A stretch of DNA of 64,000 nt from Ambrosia x helenae. Lineage: Eukaryota > Streptophyta > Magnoliopsida > Asterales > Asteraceae. Of the stretch, positions 35,944 to 46,904 are shown one piece after another (within the stretch, counting starts at the first letter, position 1; each line of letters opens with the position of its first letter). The stretch is from assembly GCA_030844895.1 (NCBI GenBank), contig CM061227.1, positions 1-64,000 of the forward strand, written 5' to 3'. Below the pieces are notes generated by a model. The model was given only the letters and a program-made list of their open reading frames with translations. It made no database searches and had not been told where the DNA came from. The position numbers and the translations under genes were made by a program.

Positions 35944-36243
35944 AGACTGGATGGTGTGGTCTCGGGGAGCTGATCTGGCTTCGGCCCCGAAGGGGAACAC
36001 CCCCCCCCCCCCCCCCTTTTCGGTTTCGGTGAGCTCGGGGGTTAATCCCGTTTGTCCCGATCAATTTCATTGGTTTATTTTCTTTTTTTTTTAAATCAAA
36101 CTTTATATAATAAAAAAAAGGAAGAGAGAATGGGGGAATTGGAGGAAACCATTTCCAAACTTTAGGGAGAAAACGGGGAAATAATGTGACGCTGACTTAG
36201 CACTAGAGGAGTTGGGGCAAAACCCAACCACACCGTATAGTCT
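35944..36243. mobile_element. Possible TIR element with an 18-19 base C run
   Basis: The ends AGACTGGATGGTGTGG and the inverse of AGACTATACGGTGTGG match at 13 of 16, but I find no flanking duplication. Inside are GGCTTCGGCCCCGAAGGGG (a good hairpin), then a C homopolymer from about 35999, then CGGTTTCGGTGAGC. Confidence 0.4.
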
Positions 36244-36789
36244 CATATAATGTTATAAGTTTTCTTTTTGCTCATATGAACCTATACAAGCTATGTATTA
36301 TTATATAACCCGTATAAATCAAATGACAAGACAAAAGCTACAGTAGTTTATCTTATCATGTGATTTCATACATGCCATATAACATCATATTGGTAAAAGT
36401 TTTATTTTGTTTTTGACTATTGACATCAAATCACTAGAAGTTTATTTTTTGTCTTATTTTATTACATGGAGGTAAAACTATAAATGCTCCCATGAGCGAG
36501 TAATTCATGTCATGCCATCAGCCATGTTCCTTACATTATTATTATTTGTTTAATAGATCTACAAATTACATTACATATTTTATATACAAATCTTATCAGT
36601 TTTTTTTTTTTTTGTCTTTCATATCTAGGGGCAAGTGAATTGTGAAACCCCTTCTCATTATTCAAATAATTAAATGCAAAGCAGTGCATTACATGAAATT
36701 TTTGTTAACACTTTAAGTTGGTTATTTTATAAACTATAAAACAACCTATTTATAATACAACTAAAATTAAACATCTTATAGTTGTCTAA

Positions 36790-37003
36790 GGGGCTGTTTG
36801 GTTGATTAAGTGCTGAATCATTAAGATGGTCTGAATGGTTAAGAGACTCTGAATGGTTAAGAGCTGAATCATTCAGCATCCCTTATTAGCTTAATGGTTC
36901 AGCACTTAATCATTCCATTCAGATGTTGAAACAAACAGTCTGAATGCTGAATGATTCAGACCTGAATGGTTAAGAGGCTAATTAAGAGGCTACCAAACAG
37001 CCC
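36790..37003. mobile_element. PIF/Harbinger-type MITE, GGGGCTGTTTGGT family
   Basis: The 214-bp element starts GGGGCTGTTTGGT and ends ACCAAACAGCCC, with TAA flanking both sides (36787-36789, 37004-37006). The interior repeats CTGAATGGTTAAGAG and its inverse, so it is largely self-complementary. Confidence 0.85.
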
Positions 37004-39394
37004 TAACTCTAAATTGCTAAAGAGCCTACATTCAAATTTTGACCCTTATTTATAAACCTAATAAAACTTTATTGTTAAAAAGTATTTTCCTGCGCATTTG
37101 GCTTTTCTGTTTTTATCATTACAAACTATTGATGTTTATTGTCTTTAGTCTAGAAACATCTTGATGTTTAAATGCAAAGTTGTAAGTGAAAATAATTTAC
37201 TTTTTCACCACCATCATTATAAATCATTCATGTTTATTGAGCCAAGTAATGAACTTTTTCCGCACCTGTTTTCTTTTTAGATTATCCTAAAAACATATAC
37301 ATTAATTTCTACATTCACTTGTACCTATTACAATTTAACTCCACTTCAAGCTATTTTGACTATTGACATCAAATTATTTATTCTTATGCAATTTGTACTG
37401 ATAATTACGCAACCTATTTATAATAACGTGTATACAAAATTAAGCATGATGTACACACATCGACTTTAAAAAATTTGATTCATTTAAAGTATAGCAAAAC
37501 TATCTAAAAAATTAAGAGAATAGATGCTTGTTTTGTAAAAGAAGATTATAAGATACAATAAATAATTTAAAAAGGAGAATAAATATGGTGGTGACACATG
37601 ATATTTTTCAGAAACACGTAATAACTATAATAATAATAATTGTAAATAAATTTAAAAGATTATAAATAATTGAAACGAGTGAGAAATAAATATAACGCTA
37701 ACATGTGCCATTAGTTAGGAATCATTTAATATAAAAGGATAAGTTAACGATAAATGTTAAAGCATGATTTTTAAAACATATCAAACAAGCTAACCAAACC
37801 AAACCAAATCTGTTAGTTTGTTGGGTTAGATTACTAGTTAATCAACCGGAAACAATCTTTTCAAAATATTACGACAAGGGCGTGCGACCAAAGAAAATGT
37901 TATGAGAAAAGGCATGGCATATGGAGTGTTTTTTAATTAGTAATAACATATAAGAATTGGTATTGGTCCATACATAGGGACAAGAATAATGCGGACACAT
38001 TAAGCTATTAGAAAGATAAAATAGCAAGATGAAAGGACATATGCCTTCTCTTGTTGCTACAAGTATCTTCTTTGTTTTTTTTTTTTTTTTTAATTCATGA
38101 TGTACAAAATATCAGCATCTTAACTTTATGTTGTTCAAAGATCTCATTCATCTAGATGAAATAAATAATATAAATGGAATGTTTGATAAGATTAGGAAAG
38201 CATCTAAAGACAATGCTCATCTATACGTACACGTACGTGTCCGTTAAAGTTTTGTTTGTGTCCAAAATTTAAATGGAATATCATATCAAATATCTTGCGT
38301 GACGGTTAATTTAAGAGTAACAATACTACGTCATCGCTACGAAATCACAGTTTTTGTTTAGAGAACAAAAACGCAAGTGGAATTTTAAAAATTTCAGCGT
38401 TACAAGATATATAATATGCATTATAAAAATATATTTATAGAGCTTTTAAAAGTATATTATTTATGAAGTTATGGTTATGATCAAATACACAGTGAAAGAA
38501 AAATAGGAAGTCGTAGGAAGGGTATCAAACGGACTCCAATTGAACTCATTCAAGCGGCATTGAAACCGTCACATCGAACCCTACGATGTTTTTTTTTAGG
38601 TCTTCGTTTTTTGGGGTTTTTAGCTTGTAGTTTTGAGAATATACATTATATCATTGTGTCTTTTTCTTATTTTAATCATTGTGGCATTTTTTTTTATTCA
38701 TTTTGGCTTTTTTATCGGCAATTGTTTATATTTTTCGGCACTGTGTTTTATTGTGTGGTTCATTTCTGTTACGTTGTGTAAATAACTTGACCTATGAAGT
38801 TATTCGGTTCTTAAATCTGATTCAACCAATAAGCCAATAAGGCACCGGTTTAGTGTCCGGTCTGATTCTCAAAACATTGGAAATAGACACATCACACAAG
38901 CATGCCTACAAAACTCGCCTTCATATTCAATTATCGTTCATACTTAAATGCCTAATGCACTAAACAAACTAACATAAGTCTAAGTTTAAGGATTTGAATT
39001 GGATGATTGGCGTAATTCGCCTTTGTTTATGTTGTAGTTTGTTTCAGTGGTCCTCGATTTGTGGACCTTCCGTGGTGGTGAATGAAAGCGAAATTAAAAA
39101 AAAAAAAAAAAGCTAAACAAACTAACAATCATGGAATTACAGAAAGTAAACACAATTAACGAAGTAATATAACAGAGAAGAGTAGAAGACGATCATTAAT
39201 ATTCACAGCTCAATTAACACAATGACATACAATTGACGTAACAGTTGTAACAGAGTAATGAAAGCATGAGTTAAACAAACCTGAAGTAGTGATGAGATAT
39301 TGTGAAGGTAATTGCAGATATTAATATTATCAGCGACAAATGAGGCAGAAAGAAAAAGGAGACGAAGAGCTTCTTTAGAAATTGAGGATATGAT

Positions 39395-39494
39395 NNNNNN
39401 NNNNNNNNNNNNNNNNNNNNNNNNNNNNNNNNNNNNNNNNNNNNNNNNNNNNNNNNNNNNNNNNNNNNNNNNNNNNNNNNNNNNNNNNNNNNNN
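39395..39494. other. Assembly gap, 100 N
   Basis: Exactly 100 unknown bases, the usual placeholder for a scaffold join of unknown length. Order and distance between the left and right parts of this window rest on the scaffolding. Confidence 0.99.
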
Positions 39495-39654
39495 AAGACA
39501 CTTTGATAATCTTCATGTTAACTAACTAACTAACTGGGGGGTTTATAATATAAATTTTCTTACATCGGAAAGTTGGTATTTAATTTTTAGAATCTAGTAG
39601 GGGTGCAGGGACTCAATTGACAAAAATTAAGAACATCAAAGACTCATAAGTAGG

Positions 39655-40040
39655 GTGTAAACGATGCGTAGCATCTCGAGAGCTACTTGGGATCGGATCG
39701 GTAAAGAACTCGAACGAGTCGAGCCTTAACGAGCCTGGGCTCAACTTGAAATATGACTCGTTAGTTATTCAACTCGAGCTCGAGCTTACATACAAATAAC
39801 GAGCCCGAGCTCAAGCTCGCGAGTTGAAACCACTCAAACAAAACTTCCGGTTATTTTTCTTGTGTATGCAATTTTATGTCTTTGAACATATTTAATTTTA
39901 GCTAATAATATTGGTAAGCTTAGCTTTTAGCTCGTTTAAATTGGGTCTCAAATAATATCAAATCGAGCCGACCTCAAATTCTTGGTATCACTTTCGAGCT
40001 GAGCTCGAGCTCAAAATAATAGGCCAGAACCGAGCCGAAC
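39655..40040. repeat. GAGCTCGAGC-rich dispersed repeat fragment
   Basis: Begins AGGGTGTAAACGATG and is dense in GAGCTCGAGC, CGAGCC and GAACCGAGCCGAACC words. It resembles a common plant hAT-like TIR element family, but the matching right end is missing, so this is a fragment. A shorter relative lies at 12340-12440. Confidence 0.5.
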
Positions 40041-40189
40041 CACTTAAGAAGAAAAGACACATGGATCGTAAAAAAAAAATTGGTTAATCAAATATCTATT
40101 GGTTGATATAAAAAAAAATGAAAAATAAAAATGGGTCCTTGGTTTATTAAGGGTAACCTAGGTCGGTTTTGGGGGGCTGATTGCGCGTT

Positions 40190-40280
40190 AAGTTTTGTGA
40201 TACATCATCATCGATCATCTTCAACACGACGCTTTGCTCCGCCCACCGTCGATTGATATCATCTCTAATCCTATATAAAG
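40190..40280 (+). other. Candidate 5' UTR exon of the STIPL1-like gene
   Basis: A leader-like stretch ends ATATAAAG followed by GTATGATA, a good donor. The acceptor TTTCGATCATGTTGCAG ends at 42926, 19 bases before the STIPL1 ATG. This implies a 2.6-kb leader intron. No transcript evidence is available. Confidence 0.4.
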
Positions 40281-40734
40281 GTATGATATCTGCTGCTGCT
40301 TTTTTAATTTATCACTATACGCCTTCTAATTATTTATGTGTGTGCGTGTGTGTGTTTATTGAGTTTGTATGCTGTAATTGGCCCAATACTTGCTCTCCTT
40401 TTAAAGTGCTAAAATTTGGTGTCTAGGGCTTTTTTCCGTCTTATTGATTTGGATTGATTGCTTGTAATTGAGCATAGAGAACGTCAATTGTTGATACGTG
40501 ACAAGAATTTCTTGATGCTTGCTACCTCTGTAAACATTGTAGCAACTTTAGGTTCAGAAACCATATTTCATATGATGGGAACTGAAGAACGAATCAGATT
40601 GGATATTCTATATTTCACGTGCTTGTTTGGTCCATCTCATTATTTAGTTCCAAATTAATTTAACAGAATATCAAACCAATAACCAATTCGGTTTTTTGGT
40701 TCAATCTCTTACTGAAACCGATTAGTAGAAACCC

Positions 40735-41140
40735 ATTCAGGGGCTGTTTGGTTCACCTCTTAATGGTTCTATTAAGAGGCTACCTCTTAATCGGTTAGAG
40801 GTAGGTGTGTTTGGTTCACCAAAAACAACCTCTTAATGGCTCAGCTACAAGGACATGCTGAATGAAAAATGAGACCCATGTACCCTCTCCTTCCCTAATC
40901 AAACGCTTCAACCAACAGCTCAAAACTCAAGTTCCCTTCTCTTCTCTCTTCTTCCCCTTGCATTGCAGCCACCAGCCTCCCACCCCTCACCTCACCGTCT
41001 GACCACCTTCCTCCCCTCACGTCACCGTCCCCCACCTTCCAGCACCTCACTCCACCGACCCTCACCCTCCTACCCCCACATTGCAGCCTTCGACATCCCC
41101 TCCGACCCCCCACCTGTAAGTTTTAAACAGCCCCTGAAAT
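40735..41140. repeat. Possible TIR element inside the STIPL1 leader intron
   Basis: TTCAGGGGCTGTTTGG at left and AAACAGCCCCTGAA at right are inverse over about 14 bases. The left part has the TCTTAATGG/TTAAGAGGC words of the 29596 and 36790 elements. The duplication is not clear. The CT-rich block 40900-41110 inside it is open on the plus strand by composition only. Confidence 0.4.
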
Positions 41141-42945
41141 CTTTGTTATTTTTTTCATTGATTGTTCAGTTAGAGTTTATTGTTTATTTTTGTGTTGATT
41201 GTTCAAGATCATGTGTTCAAGTTATACGTTATGTTTTTGTTGATTTTTTACTGAAAAAGATAAACGTTCAAGATATATGTTTTTGTTCCAGATGTTAGTT
41301 TTTTTTTACTGGAAAAGATATATGTTCAAGATATATATTTTTGTTGATTGTTATATGTTATGAAAAAGATATATGTTCAAGATGTATGTTATGTTATGGA
41401 TTTAGGAACCAAGATATATGTTGATTGGATAACTTGTATGTTAGTTTTATACCTAGTTGTTTTATATATTCGGACGGGTAAATAGTCATTCAACACAATC
41501 ATTCAGAGATACAACCAAACAGCGTTTACTGGTCAGCACGTGACAAACAGCCCGTCTCTGCTCAAAATCTCAATTCGGTTGACCTGAATAACCCATTACA
41601 TAGTTTTAGTTTACTTTTAGCCTAACTACATCATCTGCCAACTCTCGTTAATTTTATGCCTTATCTATTATTTGAGCCCTATGCCTTTCAAGGCCTAAAA
41701 CCAATTTGAGTTCGTTCAATCCCTAAAACCGATTTGTTCAAAAGGAAACCCATGAGTTGATCAATCGTTACTCAAGTGGAAACCCTTGATTTTCAGTTCT
41801 TCACTGATTTTGTAAGATTGCACTTTAGTTCTTCACCGATTTTTGTAAGATTGCACTTCAGTTCTTCACCAATATTGTTTAGGAACACTTCAATCTCATA
41901 AGAAAATCTTCTATTGACTTCAGATGAATAAAGTAATTGTAAGATTCATTTGTTGTTTTATTTATTTGGACTTGATTTTTGTCTGCCCCAACAAATAACA
42001 AGACCACAGTTTAGACTTTCGAGGGTTAGGGCCTGATATATTGTAAACCTTTGCGACAACAGTTTAGGGATATTTCTTATAATGAAATCTTTTTCTAAAA
42101 AACGTTATTCCTTTTCCTGGTTATTAGATGGGGTTGAATGTTTTGCTTCAGCAATTTTTTCACTTCAGCTTTAGTACCTATTTACTGTTCAAAAGAAACA
42201 TGATAAAAGATCATGATTGTAACTTTGTAATTGACCAAAACAATCTTAATATGGCTTTATTTGGTTGAAAACCAGAAACTGAAACAAAAACCCAAAACCC
42301 AAACGGATGAACACCCCTAGATCCTGGATTTAAGTTATAAGTATTATATATGTGCCTAGATCCTAGAAACTGGTATGCATAAAGTATCTGCTTGCTGATA
42401 TGTAGGCCTGTAAATGAACCTACAAACGAACACGAACAAGAACTTCTGGTCGTTTATGTTCGTTTGTTTACGTTCATTTAGAATATTGACGAAATAACAT
42501 ACACGAACAAGAACAAGAACTTCTGTTCGTTTATGTTAGTTTGTTGACATTCCTAAGCTGGATATCTGTTGATCTATTCTGGTCAATATGTTCTTTTTTA
42601 GGGTTTATAACAATTTCTGTTTTATTGCGATTTAGATGAAAAAGATAGGTAGTGTTAACTTAAAACTATGAAATAAAATGTATGCTCAAACTTCACATTG
42701 AGAATAAAGCCCTGTTGAATAGCTTGTTTGGGCAGATTGTCAAAGTCGATTAATTGTAAGTATTATCGCTACATATAATTTAATTTATACGTTAGTTTGT
42801 ACTATGTAAAAGATATGATAGCTCCTATGATTCACGGTATTCTATAGTTTTTGTTTTTTAAGAAAATAAGTCTTCCTTTGTTTCTTGTGCAAATTTTGAA
42901 CTTTTTTGCTTTCGATCATGTTGCAGGTTTGTTCACCGAGGCACC

Positions 42946-45490
42946 ATGGATGAAGACCAAGAAATGGAGAGATTTGGGATGGACAATGATTATGAAGATG
43001 GTAAATGGATTGGTGGAGAATTTTATTATGGCAAACGCAAAGAAAAACGTCACCAAACCAAAGATGATGTGCTCTATGGTATCTTTGCTGACAGCGATAG
43101 TGACTCAGAGGGTGGGTCCCGCAAGAATAAACGAAGGAAAGACTTCTCCAAAAAACAAGACCTAACCAAGCCAATGAATTTTGTATCTAAAGGCGTCGTG
43201 ATGCCAACTGAAGAAATAAATCAAAACTTGAAAGAAAAAAATGAAAAAGATGATCAAGTCGATGAAGACGATGGTAGCATGCCTGGTTTAGGTTTTGGTG
43301 GTTCAGCCCATTCTGGTCTTGGCCTTGGTTTCGGGTCAAAGAATGTCAACAGCGCTAAAGAAGAAGTCAATGAAACCAGTGAAGACTTTCTTCCTACTGC
43401 ATTTGGTAAACAGTTCAAGGAGCGTGTACTTCAAAGGCGTGAGGAGATGGAGAAAACCAAATTAAACAAGAATTCATCTCGAGCCCGGTCGGAAAAGAGA
43501 GAAGCAAAAAGTGATGGAAATATAGGCGGTTTTGAGAATCACACAAAAGGGATTGGGGCAAAATTACTTGAAAAAATGGGGTACAAAGGTGGCGGGCTTG
43601 GGAAAAATGCACAGGGTATCGTTGCTCCAATTGAAGCGAAATTGCGTCCCAAAAATATGGGAATGGGGTATAACGAATACAAAGAAGCTGTTAATTTGCC
43701 TATATTACAAGAATCTTTAGATCAGAATAAGGGGTTACCTCAGCCTATTTCTGAAAGTCAACCAAAAGAGAAGATGTGGTTGAAGCAAGGTCGGTTAAAG
43801 AAGAAGAAGAAAGATTATGTGACTGCAGAGGAATTGCTGGTTAAGAAACAAGAACAGGGGTTAGATGTGGTTCAGAAAGTGTTTGATATGCGAGGCCCAC
43901 AAGTTCGAGTGCTGACAAATTTAGAGAATTTGAATGCTGAAGAGAAATCACGGGAGAAGGACGTCCCAATGCCCGAACTCCAACATAATGTGAGATTAAT
44001 TCTTGATTTGGCTGAGCTGGATATTCAAAAAATCGACCGGGATTTGAGAAACGAACGGGAGACAGTTGTCACTTTGCAGAAAGAAAAAGAACAATTAAAA
44101 ACTGATGCTAGCCGACAAAAAAAACAGCTCGATAGTATGGAAGAGATCGTTAATGTGGTGGAACGATTAGGAAACGAGAGTCAAACGGGTACATTGACTT
44201 TAGACTCGCTTGCTAAATCATTCGGGAATTTACAAAAACGGTTTCCTGATGAGTACAAACTCGGTAGCTTATCTACAATCGCATGTTCTTTTGCGTTGCC
44301 TTTGTTCTTCAGAGAATTTCAAGGGTGGGACCCACTAACAAACCCGGAAAACCACCTGAATGTCGTATCAGTTTGGAAAGATTTATTACAAGGAGACGAG
44401 ATATTCGATTCACCATACACTCAGCTTTTTATGGAAGTCGTTTTCCCAGCTGTGAGGATATCGAGCACAAACACGTGGCAAGCGCGGGACCCCGAACCGT
44501 TGCTAAAGTTTCTTGATTCTTGGGAGAAATTAATGCCCCATCAGGCTCTTCAAACAATACTTGATAACATAGTTATGCCGAAATTAACAGCTGCTGTCAA
44601 CTCGTGGGACCCAGTTCGGGAACACATTGCCATACATAAGTGGGTTCATCCTTGGCTACCTTTATTAGGGCAAAAACTCGATACCTTTTATCCCACTATA
44701 AGAAACCGATTAGAAAGCGTCCTTCATGTTTGGCACCCCAGTGACGTGTCAGCTTACACGATTTTATCACCTTGGAAGCCGGTTTTTGATCCAGTAAGCT
44801 GGGAACAAATAATGGTTCGGTTTATTATTCCTAAATTGTTGGCGGTTATGCATGAATTTCAAGTCAACCCAGCTGACCAGAAGCTTGACCAGTTTTATTG
44901 GGTTTTGACCTGGGCGAGTGTCATTCCGGTTCATCACATGCTTCATATAATGGATGTGTTTTTCAACAAATGGCAAGAGGTTTTATACCAATGGTTATGC
45001 TCAAAACCTGATTTTCAAGAGGTTTATAGTTGGTTCATGGGGTGGAAGAATCTTATCCCGGCTGAGCTGTCATCCAACGAACACATACGGGCCCGCTTAC
45101 ACGTGGGTCTAGACATGATGAACCAGGCGGCTGAAGGGTTGGCTGTGGTTCAACCGGGTGTGAGAGAAAACATTAGCTACTTGAAGGCACGTGAACAGAG
45201 ACAATTTCAGGCAGCGGCTGCACAGGCGGCAAGGGTTGATGACGTGGGTGGTGGTGTTGATTTGAGTTTGAAAGAGGTTATTGAAGTTCATGCGCAAGAG
45301 AATAATCTGTTGTTTAAGCCGAAACCAGGGAGAATGCAAGACGGACATCAAGTATACGGGTTCGGAATATTAGCATAATCATAGATTCTCTAAATCAGAA
45401 GGTATATGCTCAGACTGAAGATAGATGGTCTCTGGTATCCTGGAACAGTTAGTGAAGCTGGAGAAGACTTATGTGATGAGAAGACGCTGA
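42946..45490 (+). CDS. STIPL1: STIPL1/TFIP11-type spliceosome disassembly factor (G-patch)
   Basis: Plant relative of human TFIP11 and yeast Ntr1, nuclear, which activates the Prp43-type helicase to release the intron lariat. One long coding exon. The acidic N-terminal TIP domain starts MDEDQEMERFGMDNDYEDGK. The G-patch lies at about residues 200-245 (GIGAKLLEKMGYKGGGLGKN). A coiled region spans about 340-405. The C-terminal GCFC-type domain includes WDPVREHIAIHKWVHPWLPL and SWFMGWKNLIPAELSSNE. The uninterrupted frame stops at 45376-45378 after 810 residues (YGFGILA). Downstream the conserved tail continues in other frames (SIIIDSLNQKVYAQTEDRWS, then EQLVKLEK). A missing A near 45366 and a missing T near 45440 would account for this and put the natural stop at 45488-45490, about 848 residues, close to the Arabidopsis length as I recall it. 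The ATG follows the acceptor at 42926. Confidence 0.93.
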
Positions 45491-46904
45491 ATTTTGCAGA
45501 TTAGACAAGTAATCATGAAATGTCGTTTGTTGCTTTGTATTGTAGCCTACTTGTTATGGAATTTATGTCGCTCTTTCTTTCCATTTCTTGTTTAATTAAT
45601 TAGTCTCCATTTTCTTTACCATGAAAGTTTAGATATTTTAAGTGTGCGAGTATGATACAAACTTTATATCAGACTGGGAACAGGACCGGTTAAACAGGGT
45701 TTTAAAAGGGTTGAACCGGATTTTTTTTATATATATATTTTTTAAATTTTATCATATTAATTTTACAACACCATCCAGTCCAGTGAACTGGTAAGGAGAC
45801 CGGTTCGACGTCCGATCCGGTTTTGAAAACATTGGTTATAACCTAACAATATTAACATATAATAGAAAGGTGTCCATCCCTATGAGGTTATATTCTAAGC
45901 AAGAGTGTAGATTTAAAAGTAGAATCATAGGGTGCGTAAATTAGCCGCATAAAAATAACCGAGTCTTATGACACATTATTCCATTTGGTATGGCTAAATT
46001 CTTCATCTAATTAAAATATGTTTTTTTTTAATTAAGTTGCTTCATTAATTTCACAATTTCAATTTTTTAGCCGGACATAAAATGTTGTTTACTAAAATCA
46101 CTCAAATGTAACTAGTGCAGCCTAGTCGTAACATGCGGGTTCCTGCCGGTTTATATATATTTCCTAACTTTATTATAGTTATGATATTTGTATTATTATC
46201 TGCTAACTCAATAACGAGGCCCAACGCAATATAGCTTATAGAAGTAACCCCTAACTAGGCCAGAGGTTTTGTAGAGGTAACCCGTAACCCTTAACAGTGA
46301 TTTAGCCCATTAGATAAGAGGCCCATGATGATAGCAATGAGTTCCTATTTAAGATGGGTACCTCTCATAGTCTCATTTAAAGCATGCTGAGCCACAACTA
46401 TATTTTTTGTGTCTATGAGAATAACAAGTTATGGTACTTCATTTATGGTCGAAGACGATGCTTCTTCAGTAGGAATAATCTTCCCATCATCATATACATA
46501 TTCAATAAAGAAAGTTTATTTATTGTTGACAATTTCAATAAAAGAATTAGGTGAGTATGAAAATATGCATCCAGTTGCACCTAACCCTGATATATACCGG
46601 CTGTAACCGGTTGCCGGTAACCAGAGGGAGTAGTTGGCCAGGGAGAGTTTGGTAATATGGGGCGATCGATCGACGGCCACGTCTTGCCACGTCAGAAACG
46701 TGTTGGATACAGTTGTAAATGACGAAAATACCCTCCACCTTCTGCCTCCTATTTTATGCCTCCAAGTCCAAACTCCCACCATTCACCAACCCCATTCAAA
46801 CTCTCTTCTTCACTTCAGCAATGCAATTATTATTAGCTGCATTTCATCGGTGCTGACATACCCATTAACCCCTCGTTTTATCCAAATTTACAGTTTTTGC
46901 CACC
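45491..46904. other. STIPL1 3' flank and transporter promoter region
   Basis: 45680-45840 contains ACCGGTTAAACAGGG and CCGGTTTTGAAAACATTGG. The latter phrase recurs at about 30925-30955 and 38855-38880, suggesting fragments of one dispersed family. 46640-46700 upstream of the transporter has CGATCGATCG and two CCACGT words, candidate ACGT-core sites. No gene is seen. Confidence 0.45.

Larger units (their letters stand above)
34362..39394. other. Repeat-bearing AT-rich intergenic region up to the gap
   Basis: No supported gene. It contains A runs (34661-34690, 35206-35226), related segments at about 35096-35200 and 36296-36395 (both with TGACAAGACAAA), a possible TIR pair GGGGTGTTTGAATA/TATTCAAACACCC at 35269 and 35904, and the elements listed separately. 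A short open stretch at 38560-38781 is T-rich and hydrophobic by composition only. The SERINC leader may begin somewhere here. Confidence 0.5.

Noticed and set aside
38560..38781. Hydrophobic 73-codon frame
   Set aside because: A T-rich stretch read as Phe/Leu/Cys codons; no conserved motif and no splice context.
40963..41298. Pro/Ser/His-rich 111-codon frame
   Set aside because: It arises from a CT-rich block inside a probable repeat in the STIPL1 leader intron; no domain.
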